A stretch of 64,000 bases of DNA from Deltaproteobacteria bacterium. GTDB lineage: Bacteria; Myxococcota_A; UBA796; SXON01. Positions within the stretch are counted from its first letter, which is position 1, and each line of letters opens with the position of its first letter. The stretch spans positions 62,001-126,000 of the forward strand of contig CANFCK010000010.1 of the NCBI GenBank assembly GCA_947445035.1. The letters run 5' to 3'. The position numbers and the translations under genes were made by a program. Of this stretch, positions 52,137 through 59,827 are shown piece after piece. Below the pieces are notes generated by a model. The model worked only from the letters and a program-made list of their open reading frames with translations. It did no database searches and was not told where the DNA came from.

Positions 52137-52723
52137 ATGCAACCCAACCCCGACATCATCCGCCAAACCGTCCGTGACCTATACGGCGCCATCGCCCGCG
52201 AGGGCAGCAGCTGCTGCGCCCCGTCGTGCTGTACGCCCGGCGCCACCGCCACCCCGGAAGGCCAGCTCCTCGGCTACTCCGCCGAGGATGAGGCCGTGGT
52301 TCCCGCCGGGAGCAACCTGGGCCTCGGCTGCGGCAACCCGCAGGCGATCGCCAGCCTCCAGCCGGGGGAAACGGTCCTTGACCTGGGCAGCGGCGCCGGG
52401 TTCGACTGCTTCCTCGCCGCCCGAGCGGTGGGGCAAGCCGGCCACGTCATCGGCGTCGACATGACCCCGGACATGCTCGCCCGCGCCAGGGCCAACGCCC
52501 AGAAAGCATCGGTTGCCCATGTGGAGTTTCGGCTCGGGGAGATCGAGCATCTCCCGGTCCGTGACGGCGAGGTAGACGTGGTGATCTCGAACTGTGTGGT
52601 GAACCTGTCGCCCGACAAACCCGCCGTCTACCGCGAGGCCTTCCGCGTGCTCCGACCGCGAGGCCGGATCGCGATCGCGGATGTGGTCGCGCGGGAGCCA
52701 CTCGCGGCGCAGTACCAAGCCGA
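52137..52723 (+). pseudogene. arsM: Arsenite methyltransferase ArsM, 3' end lost
   Basis: ATG 52137 follows a GGTGGAG ribosome site. The N-terminal region with clustered cysteines (GSSCCAPSCCTPG), LGYSAEDEAVVPAGSNLGLG and TVLDLGSGAGFDCFLAARAV (SAM motif I) match ArsM, as do VDVVISNCVVNLSPDKPAVY and FRVLRPRGRIAIADVVA. Similarity ends near residue 195 (QADP). The usual following block (C-x-C-[IV]-x-G-A) and the C-terminal half are missing. Beyond 52724 the DNA encodes, in another frame, the end of an ECF sigma factor, while the arsM frame runs on through 38 unrelated residues to 52838. A deletion that fused the two genes is the simplest explanation. The product probably lacks As(III) binding. 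Confidence 0.72.
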
Positions 52724-52957
52724 CCCTTTCTGGCCGGGATTCCGCCGCTTCAGGCAGAGGCGGTGCGGCTCTGCGAGCTCGATGGACTCACGCAGATCGA
52801 GGCGGCGGCCCGCGCTGGGGTCCCGCTGGCGACGATGAAGGCGAGGGTGCAACGCGGGCGGCGCGCGCTCAGGTTGGCCTTCGACGTGTGCTGCGACACG
52901 TTGCAAGACCGCCGGGGTGCGGTCGTCGAGGCTACGCCTCGCTGCGGGTGTGCCTAG
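52724..52957 (+). pseudogene. 3' fragment of an ECF sigma factor (region 4)
   Basis: PPLQAEAVRLCELDGLTQIE then AAARAGVPLATMKARVQRGR is region 4 of an ECF sigma factor (-35 recognition helix-turn-helix). The tail CCDTLQDRRGAVVEATPRCG with paired cysteines is that of SigZ-like or metal-responsive ECF factors. Region 2, the promoter-melting part, is not present upstream, where truncated arsM occupies the DNA. It is therefore a remnant and not a working gene, although an ATG-less frame remains open. It overlaps the convergent modC by four bases. Confidence 0.72.
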
Positions 52958-53577
52958 CCCACCCGTACGCGCCCGTCGGCGATCTCCCAGCGCTCCGCCG
53001 AAAACGGCTCCAGGTCCCGCTCGTCGTGGGTCACGAGCAAGGTGGGAATACGACGTTCGGCGCACCAGGCCGCCACCTCACCCGCGAGACGATCGCGAAG
53101 CGAGCGATCCAGCGCCGCGAAAGGCTCATCCAGGAGGAGCAAGGTTGGCCGCGACAAAAGTGCCCGCCCCAACGCCACCCGCTGCCGCTCTCCCCCCGAC
53201 AGGTTGCGCGGCGCCCGCGTCAGCAGCGCCGATAACCCCAGGAGCTCAGCCACCTCGGCAAGCCCCTGCCCGTCGGCATAGGCCAGGTTCTCCCTTACGC
53301 TCAGGTGAGGAAAGAGCGCCGCGTCCTGCGGAACCCAGCCCACGCGACGTTGCCAGGGGGCCACAAATACGCCGGGTCCCTGCCAGCTGACGCCGAGCGC
53401 CTTCACGGTGCCCGCGGCCCGCCGCTCCACCCCGGCCAAGACCCGCAAAAGCGTGGTTTTTCCTCCGCCCGACGGGCCGACCACCCCGACCGCAGCGGCC
53501 GAGGTGGCCAAGGACACCTCCAACGCGCGTGCTCCCAGCGGCACCCGCAGGGAGACCTGGAGCCACGGCTCAGCCAT
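52954..53577 (-). CDS. modC: Molybdate ABC transporter ATPase ModC (compact form)
   Basis: 207 residues. GVVGPSGGGKTTLLRVLAG (Walker A), VGWVPQDAALFPHLSVREN (Q loop), NLSGGERQRVALGRALLSRP (signature), LLLLDEPFAALDRSLRDRL (Walker B), TLLVTHDERDLEP (His switch). The usual C-terminal MOP/TOBE molybdate-sensing domain of ModC, about 140 residues, is absent, so feedback inhibition may be missing. Its start overlaps modB by eight bases. It is last in a modABC operon. Confidence 0.85.
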   Translation of the reverse strand: MAEPWLQVSLRVPLGARALEVSLATSAAAVGVVGPSGGGKTTLLRVLAGVERRAAGTVKALGVSWQGPGVFVAPWQRRVGWVPQDAALFPHLSVRENLAYADGQGLAEVAELLGLSALLTRAPRNLSGGERQRVALGRALLSRPTLLLLDEPFAALDRSLRDRLAGEVAAWCAERRIPTLLVTHDERDLEPFSAERWEIADGRVRVG

Positions 53578-54259
53578 CGTCGAGCTCCAGGCGCCGGCGT
53601 TGCCACCGATTGAGCAGCTCGAAGCCGACGAGGGCCATCACTGAAAGCCCGACGCTGACGGCTAGAAGGAGGGTGAGGGCCGACTCGCCATCGGGCGCCT
53701 CCAAGAGCGCGTAGACCGCCAACGCGATGGTGCGGGTGCGGCCCTCGATGTTCCCCGCGATTACGGCGGTGGCGCCGAACTCGCCGAGCCCGCGCGCAAA
53801 GGCGAGTACCATCCCGGCCGCCACTCCAGGCAGCGCCAGCGGCAGCGTCACCAGGAAAAAGGTCCGACTCGGCGTCGCGCCCAGGCTCGCCGACACTTCC
53901 TCCAGGCGAGGATCCACCGCCTCAAAGGCGCCGCGAATCGCGCTGACGTAAAGCGGGAAGCCCACGACGGCGGCGGCGATCGTCGCCCCGGTCAGCGAAA
54001 ACGGAACGGGCCAGCCCACTGCCTCCAACCACCGCCCCAGCGACGACGCGCGGCCGAGCAGCCTCAAGAGCAGCAGGCCGGTGACGACTGGCGGGAGCAC
54101 CAGCGGCGCCAGGACCAGGGCCGACAGGACCGAGCGCCCGAAAAAACGCTTGCGGGCCAACACCCAAGCCGTCGCAACCGCAATCGGCAGGGTCGCCACT
54201 GTCGAGGCGGCCCCGACGACCAGGGAGAGACCGACCGCGCTCCACGGATCGGGCGTCAC
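53570..54259 (-). CDS. modB: Molybdate ABC transporter permease ModB
   Basis: 229 residues with five to six transmembrane helices. The E-A-A loop that docks to the ATPase is in PRLEEVSASLGATPSRTFFLVTLPLALPG (split here as VSASLGATPSRTFFLVTLPL). ALVLAPLVLPPVVTGLLLLR is the characteristic ModB helix. GTG 54259 overlaps the modA stop (GTGA). It moves molybdate (or tungstate) across the inner membrane. Confidence 0.88.
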   Translation of the reverse strand: MTPDPWSAVGLSLVVGAASTVATLPIAVATAWVLARKRFFGRSVLSALVLAPLVLPPVVTGLLLLRLLGRASSLGRWLEAVGWPVPFSLTGATIAAAVVGFPLYVSAIRGAFEAVDPRLEEVSASLGATPSRTFFLVTLPLALPGVAAGMVLAFARGLGEFGATAVIAGNIEGRTRTIALAVYALLEAPDGESALTLLLAVSVGLSVMALVGFELLNRWQRRRLELDDG

Positions 54260-54963
54260 GGCGCGGGCTGGAGGAAGCCGGCAGCGGCGAAGATCGAGCG
54301 TGCCTCCGCCGACCGGCAGTAGCTCAGGAACGCGGCGGCGTCCGCTGCATGCGCACCGCCGCGCACCAGTGCGGCCGGGTACTCAATCGCGGGGTGGCTG
54401 CCCGAGGGGAAAACGAAGGCCGGCCGCACCCTCGGCTCGATCAAGGCGTCCGTAGCGTAGACGATGCCAGCATCGACCTCGCCCGTGGCGACCCACCCGA
54501 GCACCGTGCGAACGTTGTCGCCGGAGAGCACCCGCGCGGCCACCTGCGGCCAGATGCCGAGCGTCGTCAGCGCGGTGCGCGCGTATCGGCCTGCGGGAAC
54601 GTTTTCGCCGGCGAGACCGAGCCGCTTGACCACCGGCGCGGCCAGGTCCGCCGCCGTCGTGACCCGCAGCGTCGATGTGGACGGCACCACCGCTACCAGC
54701 GTGTTCCCAACGAGGTCGAAGCGGGTCGCGGGCTCAAGCATGCCCCCTGCTTCCAACTGGTCCATCCACTCGCCGTCAGCCGAGATGAAGGCGTCGGCGG
54801 GCGCGCCCTGCTCGATCTGCCGCGCCAGCCGCGACGAGGCGTCGAAGCTGAACTCCACGGAAGGGTGACCCCGCGCGGTCCATTTCCGGGCGATCGCCGG
54901 GAGCGTCTCGGTAAGGCTGGAGGCCGCCAGCACCAGGACGGCGGCCGCGGCGGCGATGGTCAT
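54256..54963 (-). CDS. modA: Molybdate-binding protein ModA
   Basis: 235 residues with a signal peptide (MTIAAAAAVLVLAASSLTE). FSFDASSRLARQIEQGAPAD is the ligand-binding Ser region. AFISADGEWMDQLEAGGML, NTLVAVVPST, and VRTVLGWVATGEVDAGIVYATDAL are ModA-specific. It binds molybdate or tungstate in the periplasm and delivers it to ModB. Start ATG 54963 is 33 bases from the divergent channel-fusion gene. Confidence 0.9.
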   Translation of the reverse strand: MTIAAAAAVLVLAASSLTETLPAIARKWTARGHPSVEFSFDASSRLARQIEQGAPADAFISADGEWMDQLEAGGMLEPATRFDLVGNTLVAVVPSTSTLRVTTAADLAAPVVKRLGLAGENVPAGRYARTALTTLGIWPQVAARVLSGDNVRTVLGWVATGEVDAGIVYATDALIEPRVRPAFVFPSGSHPAIEYPAALVRGGAHAADAAAFLSYCRSAEARSIFAAAGFLQPAP

Positions 54964-54996
54964 GCCCCCGACTATCGCTTCGTGCTACGCGCCGAC

Positions 54997-57063
54997 ATGC
55001 AATCCCGCTGGTTCCATCGCCCCCGGCTGCACGTGGCTCACCACGGAACCGCCAAGCGCGTCTCGTGGCTCGAGCTGTTCTACGACCTGGTCTTCGTGGC
55101 GGGGATCATCCAGCTCGGCGATGGACTGCAAAGCGAAGGATTCGCGATGTTCGCGCTGCACTTCGTGCCGCTGTGGATCGCCTGGACCGGGTTCTCGTTC
55201 TACGCCAACCGGTACACCATCGACGACCTGAGCCACCGGCTCGGCGTCCTCGCCAACATGTTCGTCGTCGGCGCCATGGCCATCGCCGCGTTGCCTTCGA
55301 TGCGGGGTGAGCCGGCCGCGTTCGCCGTCGCCTTCGCCCTGTCCCAGTTCATCATCGCCGGCTTCAACTTCCGGGCATGGAAGCACCTGCCCGAGGCGCG
55401 GGACTACGCCGCCTACTGGGGCGGCGTCTTCGCGATTTCTGGCGTTCTTTTCGCGGTGTCCGCCCTGGTCCCGGTGCCGTGGACCTATCTGCTGTGGACC
55501 GCCGGCATCGGCATCATCTTGCTGGCGCCGATGTCGCAAGCCGCCCGCGCGCTACAGGACCGCTACCCCTTCGACCAGGAGCACCTTTCAGAGCGGTATG
55601 GCCTGTTGACGATCATCGTGCTGGGGGAGTCGTTTGTGAAGGTGCTTTCGCTCTTGGCGTCCACCGATGCCGGACTCGACGCCCAGCTTCGCGGCTTCTT
55701 CAACCTGACCATCACCTGCAGCGTCTGGTGGATCTACTTCGACGACATCGCCGGAGCCGAGGTGCGAAAGGAGCGCGGAAGCTGGCTGGTGTGGCTGTTG
55801 TCGCACCTTCCGCTGACCCTGGGGATCACGTCGCTCGGTGTCGCGGTGAAGAAGGCCGCACTCTTGGAGGCGGGCGCACCGGCCCCTGAGGGCGTTCGTT
55901 GGCTGCTCGCGGGGAGCCTCGTGCTGATCTTCATCTCGATCGCCGCGCTGGACTCCGCGACGGAGCGCGCCGACGTGCAGGTCTCGGAGCGTATGCGCAT
56001 CGCCAGTCGGGTCGTGGGGGCGGCCTTGCTGGCCATCCTGGCCAAAGCCGGGGCCGGCATGTCAGGCGATGCCTTTTTGGGCGTCGCGGCCGTGCTCTGC
56101 GTCGCGCAAGTCGTCGTCGACCTCATCATCGCACCGACCACCACGGCGAACACCCTCGCCGAGACCGTTCCCACCGCGCAGATCGCGGCCGAGCGCCGGG
56201 ATGGCACACCCGTGACGCCGCCGCGCCGCGCCCTCGGGCAGGCGGTACGCGTCGGCGCGCCGCCGGAATTCAGGCGGGATCTGTACTTCTTCTTCCTCGA
56301 GGGCGGCTGGGCGAGGCTTTTCATGAGCTTCGTGGCGGTGTACCTGTTGTTGAATCTCTTCTTCGCCGGGCTGTTCATGCTCGAACCGTCGGGCGTGGGG
56401 GGCGCCGAGAGCCCCGACTTCGCCGACGCGTTCTTCCTGTCGGTCCAGACCCTCGGCACCATCGGCTACGGCGTCCTTCACCCGAAGTCGGAGTGGGCCA
56501 ATCTCGTCGTCACTGCCGAGGCGGCGGTAGGAATGTTGTTCGCTGCGCTTGCGACGGGAACGGTGCTCGCCAAAGCCGCACGACCGCGATCGGCGGTGCT
56601 CTTCGCTCGCGATGCGGTCGTCACCCACCGCAACGGCGTCCGCACCCTCCAGATGCGTATGGCCAACGCCCGAGGCAACGAGGTGGTCGAGGCCAGCGTC
56701 AGCGTCGCCGCCATCATCGACGAAATCAGCAGCGAAGGTCGCCACATGCGCCGCGTCGTCGATCTCGACCTTCAACGGAGTCGACAGCCGATGTTCGCCC
56801 TCAGTTGGACGCTGATTCACCCTCTCGACGACAAAAGCCCGCTGACGAAGATTGATCTTCACGACGCCAACGCCTGGCTCGGGGTGGTGGTCACGCTCAT
56901 GGGTCACGACGCGACCTACGGCCAGACCACGCACGCCCGACATGTGTACTCACCCGACAATCTGAAGTTCGACCACCACTACGTCGACGTCATCGGTCAG
57001 CTCCCGGACGGAAGGTTGGTCCTCGACCTCACCCGCTTCCACGACACCGAGGCGGACGAGTAG
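54997..57063 (+). CDS. Fusion: LtrA (low-temperature-requirement A) + KirBac-type inward-rectifier K+ channel
   Basis: 688 residues in one open frame from ATG 54997. Residues about 20-385 are an LtrA domain of about ten membrane helices with its hallmarks VSWLELFYDLVFVAGIIQLG, HLSERYGLLTIIVLGESF (196-213) and SVWWIYFDD. A 40-residue linker (PTAQIAAERRDGTPVTPPRR) leads to a KirBac channel: slide helix and M1 DLYFFFLEGGWARLFMSFVA, pore FFLSVQTLGTIGYGVLHP with the K+ filter TIGYG (488-492), M2, then the cytoplasmic immunoglobulin-like domain ARPRSAVLFARDAVVTHRNG onward. Both modules look complete. LtrA function is unknown, so this fusion suggests it senses or modulates ion flow. It is divergent from modA. 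The frame extends upstream antisense to modA, but that is not part of the gene. Confidence 0.88.
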   Translation: MQSRWFHRPRLHVAHHGTAKRVSWLELFYDLVFVAGIIQLGDGLQSEGFAMFALHFVPLWIAWTGFSFYANRYTIDDLSHRLGVLANMFVVGAMAIAALPSMRGEPAAFAVAFALSQFIIAGFNFRAWKHLPEARDYAAYWGGVFAISGVLFAVSALVPVPWTYLLWTAGIGIILLAPMSQAARALQDRYPFDQEHLSERYGLLTIIVLGESFVKVLSLLASTDAGLDAQLRGFFNLTITCSVWWIYFDDIAGAEVRKERGSWLVWLLSHLPLTLGITSLGVAVKKAALLEAGAPAPEGVRWLLAGSLVLIFISIAALDSATERADVQVSERMRIASRVVGAALLAILAKAGAGMSGDAFLGVAAVLCVAQVVVDLIIAPTTTANTLAETVPTAQIAAERRDGTPVTPPRRALGQAVRVGAPPEFRRDLYFFFLEGGWARLFMSFVAVYLLLNLFFAGLFMLEPSGVGGAESPDFADAFFLSVQTLGTIGYGVLHPKSEWANLVVTAEAAVGMLFAALATGTVLAKAARPRSAVLFARDAVVTHRNGVRTLQMRMANARGNEVVEASVSVAAIIDEISSEGRHMRRVVDLDLQRSRQPMFALSWTLIHPLDDKSPLTKIDLHDANAWLGVVVTLMGHDATYGQTTHARHVYSPDNLKFDHHYVDVIGQLPDGRLVLDLTRFHDTEADE

Positions 57064-57070
57064 CCGAGCC

Positions 57071-57526
57071 CTACATCGCCCCGGAGTGCGCGCCCACCAG
57101 GGCGATCTGCTCGACGCCAGCGGCCTGAGCGGTGCCGAGCACCCGCTGAAGTCGGCGCCACGGCACGGAGGCGTCCGCGTGAATCTCCGCGCGCTTTTTC
57201 GGTCGCGACTGCAAAAGCATCTGATACAGCGGCTCGATCGTCCCCTCCTCGCCGATGTGGGCCCACGCCGCGATGCGCTGGCCGTTGACGTGCACGGCGT
57301 CGACCGACAGGAGGATCTCGATCCCCCCGCGTCGCGCATCCTCGGAGTCGGTTCCAGCCAACGCAAACGGACCGGCCGTCGGCGCCGGAGCCACATCGGT
57401 GGAGTACGTCCGCAGCAGGAAAACCAGCAACAAGGTCATCATGTCGACCATCGGGGCCAGCGCGCCCACGTCGAGGCCCACGCCCGTCTCGGCCGAATGG
57501 CGAAAGAGGCCGCGGCGACGTTTCAT
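57071..57526 (-). CDS. ExbD/TolR-like proton-channel subunit (151 aa)
   Basis: One membrane helix near the N-terminus (VDMMTLLLVFLLRTY) with the family Asp just before it (MVDMMTLLL), followed by a periplasmic domain (IEILLSVDAVHVNGQRIAAW ... IHADASVPWRRLQRVLGTAQ). That is the ExbD/TolR pattern: the Asp conducts protons with ExbB. Start GTG or ATG 57526 overlaps the upstream gene (ATGA). It is the last gene of an ExbB-ExbD-ExbD operon and convergent with the channel fusion. Confidence 0.82.
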   Translation of the reverse strand: MKRRRGLFRHSAETGVGLDVGALAPMVDMMTLLLVFLLRTYSTDVAPAPTAGPFALAGTDSEDARRGGIEILLSVDAVHVNGQRIAAWAHIGEEGTIEPLYQMLLQSRPKKRAEIHADASVPWRRLQRVLGTAQAAGVEQIALVGAHSGAM

Positions 57527-58017
57527 CGGAGGCTCACCTTCGGAAATCTGGGCGCGTCGGCGACGCCTCGCACGATGTCCACCACCTGGAGCACCGTCGC
57601 CGTGGAGACGTCGGGACCGGGCTCCACCTCCGCTTGCTCTTGAGAGCGATCGATCTCATGCACAGTAGCGATGGCCGCGCTCAGGGCGACGCCATCGAGG
57701 ATGCCGTCACGCTCAGGTACCTCGATGCGGCGCAGCTCGCGGGTGGTGGACGACGCACCGATGTCCGTGGTCGCGACCTCGAACTCCACCGTGGCCGCCC
57801 GCTCACCCAGGGTCACGTGGACCGACTTCACCAGCCCGGAGTGCGGCAACGGGGGCGCCTGACCGGGCGCGGCCAGCCTCAGGTCGACCACCGCAAGCCG
57901 CTGGCCAGCGCTGGTCGACATCAGGAAGAACAACAGAAGGAACAACAGGGTCACCACGCCGAGAAGCGTCGGGCGGATGTCCGCCTCCACCATCGCCTCC
58001 TCCCGGAACAAACGCAT
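57523..58017 (-). CDS. Second ExbD/TolR-like subunit (164 aa)
   Basis: The N-terminal helix LLGVVTLLFLLLFFLMSTS matches the ExbD membrane segment, but the proton-carrying Asp is replaced (IRPTLLGVVTLLFLL shows Val and Thr where D is expected). The periplasmic part (VVDLRLAAPGQAPPLPHSGL, ELRRIEVPERDGILDGVALS, VVDIVRGVADAPRFPKVSLR) retains the family ending. Pairing of an Asp-bearing and an Asp-lacking ExbD suggests a heteromeric stator. It starts at the last base of the ExbB gene. Confidence 0.75.
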   Translation of the reverse strand: MRLFREEAMVEADIRPTLLGVVTLLFLLLFFLMSTSAGQRLAVVDLRLAAPGQAPPLPHSGLVKSVHVTLGERAATVEFEVATTDIGASSTTRELRRIEVPERDGILDGVALSAAIATVHEIDRSQEQAEVEPGPDVSTATVLQVVDIVRGVADAPRFPKVSLR

Positions 58018-58619
58018 CAGCGCGACGCCGCGCGGCGTAGAACGTGCACCTTCCCCGCCGTCGCCTCGATCTCCGCGAGGAGACCGCGCGCCCGAGCCTC
58101 GAGCGCAGAGTGCGCCGCCAACGCCGGGATAGCAACGAAAAGGCCAAACGCGGTGGCCGCCATCGCGGTGCTGGTGCCTTCGGACGCCCGGGCCGCCCGC
58201 TCGGCCGCCGCGATTTCCCCCATCGCTCCGAAGGCCTGAATCAGGCCGTACACCGTCCCCAAAAGCCCGACCATCGTCGCGATCGAGGCGACCGCGGCCA
58301 GATACGGAATCCGCCGCCGGACCCGCTGCTCCGCATCCACCGCGGCAGCCTGCATCGCCTCCCAGCCAAGCTCCGGATCGGCCTGGGCAAAGCCCGCCGC
58401 GAGCACGGTTTCGAGGGGCGTGGGGCCCCAGGAAGGCGCCGCACCGTCACGCACCGCCGCCTCCGCGCGGCGCAAGACACCCGGCACGTCCACCAGGCAG
58501 GCCATCAGCGTGACCGTCCGCTCGATGCAAACCGCGATGGCAAAGGCGAGGATGGCAAGCAGCGCGTACATGAAAGGGGCCGCGGGGCCACCGAAAGCAT
58601 CGAGGAGGTAGCGGAGCAT
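58017..58619 (-). CDS. ExbB/TolQ/MotA-family proton-channel protein (200 aa)
   Basis: Three transmembrane helices: PFMYALLAILAFAIAVCIER, the large central pair IPYLAAVASIATMVGLLGTVYGLIQAF with GLLGTV (the ExbB/TolQ signature), and the third at STAMAATAFGLFVAIPALAAH. Thr residues in the second and third helices are those that line the proton path. It forms the pentameric motor that powers TonB-like or Tol-like work at the outer membrane. First of the three-gene motor set, seven bases after the Cys-repeat protein. Confidence 0.85.
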   Translation of the reverse strand: MLRYLLDAFGGPAAPFMYALLAILAFAIAVCIERTVTLMACLVDVPGVLRRAEAAVRDGAAPSWGPTPLETVLAAGFAQADPELGWEAMQAAAVDAEQRVRRRIPYLAAVASIATMVGLLGTVYGLIQAFGAMGEIAAAERAARASEGTSTAMAATAFGLFVAIPALAAHSALEARARGLLAEIEATAGKVHVLRRAASR

Positions 58620-58625
58620 CGGGGC

Positions 58626-59564
58626 CTACTGGGTGACGAAGGCCAGGCACTTGGTCCGGGCTTCGGTGTTCTGGAGCGATTCGCAGATGGCGAGCTGGCG
58701 GGTGGGGTCGCCGCGTTTGAGTTGGTTGGCGACGCCGTGGCGGCAGTTGTCAGCATAGTCGCCGAACGCCGCACAGCTGGCGAGAGCCTGATCGACGTCG
58801 CGCTCGGCGCCGCCCCAGCCCACGCCGTGGAAACACTGGGCCTGCCACGACGGCGTGGCCTGCGCGCAGGCGGAGGCAGCCTCCGTCATGTCGCGACGAG
58901 CCAGATATTTTCCTGCGCCGTGCCAGCAGGTCTTGCGCGTGAGGGTGTCGCCTTCTTCGCGGGCGCAAATCGCCACCGCCGCCGGAAGGTTGACCATCGC
59001 CATCTCACCGACAACGTCATGCCGACAGAAGGTTCTGAACGCTTCCGCATCCTGACACCGGGCGATGGCATACTCCGGGTCGGTCTCGGCCAGCGCCAAC
59101 CCGATGCCGAAGTGGCACTGCCCCCGCCACTTCACCATGGGGATGCCCTTGCAGATGTCCTCAGCCAGGCCGCGATTTGTGGGCGCCACCGCCTCGCCGA
59201 CGTCGGATTGACACTCGACTTCCAGCTCGGGCGTCGTGAGTCGCACGCACACGCGCAACGCCTCCTCCGGGTCCGCCGCCGCCGTTTGCCGCGCCAACGC
59301 CTGCCAGCAGGTGTCCTGCAACTTCGGCGACATCGCCTCGCAGACCGAGGGCGTCAGCGCCGCGTCACCCTCCCCGTTGCCCGCGGCTCCCGCGGGCGCC
59401 AGACCGCCGGGTTTCGGCGGCACCGCCATCGTGGCGCTGATTTCGCTCGGCGCGTCAAGAGCCGCCACGCCCAACGCCGGCAGGCCGAACTCCAGGCCAA
59501 AACGCAGCCCCAGCAGGCCGGTCAGACAGGCGAGAACGAGGAGGCTGAAGGGGAAGGACGCCAC
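58626..59564 (-). CDS. Periplasmic Cys-repeat protein (312 aa)
   Basis: A hydrophobic start (FSLLVLACLTGLLGLRFGLEF) is a signal anchor. From about residue 70 to the end the sequence is made of about seven degenerate units of 30 residues, each with two cysteines (for example KWRGQCHFGIGLALAETDPE then YAIARCQDAEAFRTFC, and SWQAQCFHGVGWGGAERDVD then QALASCAAFGDYADNC). Units share A-x3-C and C-[HR]-x-G patterns, similar in logic to Sel1/TPR helical hairpins stapled by disulfides. I know no name for this repeat. It precedes the ExbB/ExbD genes by seven bases, so it may be the cargo or coupling part of that motor. GTG 59564 is the start. Confidence 0.65.
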   Translation of the reverse strand: MASFPFSLLVLACLTGLLGLRFGLEFGLPALGVAALDAPSEISATMAVPPKPGGLAPAGAAGNGEGDAALTPSVCEAMSPKLQDTCWQALARQTAAADPEEALRVCVRLTTPELEVECQSDVGEAVAPTNRGLAEDICKGIPMVKWRGQCHFGIGLALAETDPEYAIARCQDAEAFRTFCRHDVVGEMAMVNLPAAVAICAREEGDTLTRKTCWHGAGKYLARRDMTEAASACAQATPSWQAQCFHGVGWGGAERDVDQALASCAAFGDYADNCRHGVANQLKRGDPTRQLAICESLQNTEARTKCLAFVTQ

Positions 59565-59575
59565 GTGGACAGGGG

Positions 59576-59758
59576 TCAGTCGACGTAGCCGAGCTTGCGC
59601 ATCCAGTCCTCACGTTCTTTCTCGGTCATCTGCTCGAACGTGCGCTCGTCCAGCGGGATCACTGGCGGCGGTGGAGGCGGTTGCAGGGACCGCCACGTGG
59701 CGAACCCGGCGAAGGCCAACGCCACAATCGCGGCACCGGCAAGGACCATTCGACGCAT
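59576..59758 (-). CDS. Single-helix small membrane protein (60 aa)
   Basis: ATG 59758, MRRMVLAGAAIVALAFAGFA, is a single membrane helix. A Pro stretch (PPPPPP) and an acidic tail (RTFEQMTEKEREDWMRKLGY) follow. It is 11 bases from the start of the Cys-repeat gene, heading the motor operon. No family is recognised. Confidence 0.5.
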   Translation of the reverse strand: MRRMVLAGAAIVALAFAGFATWRSLQPPPPPPVIPLDERTFEQMTEKEREDWMRKLGYVD

Positions 59759-59769
59759 GACAGCAACTT

Positions 59770-59796
59770 TATCGCGGGCCGCGCCGCCTCGCGATA
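59770..59796. promoter_or_regulatory. 7-bp inverted repeat with 20-base centre spacing between divergent genes
   Basis: TATCGCG (59770-59776) and CGCGATA (59790-59796) are exact complements, their centres 20 bases (two helical turns) apart, between the start of the membrane protein gene (59758, minus) and the peptidase gene (59828, plus). That geometry suits a dimeric repressor or activator. The function is inferred. Confidence 0.4.
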
Positions 59797-59827
59797 GACT
59801 CGACCGTCTGTGACAAAGGGGTCCCTC

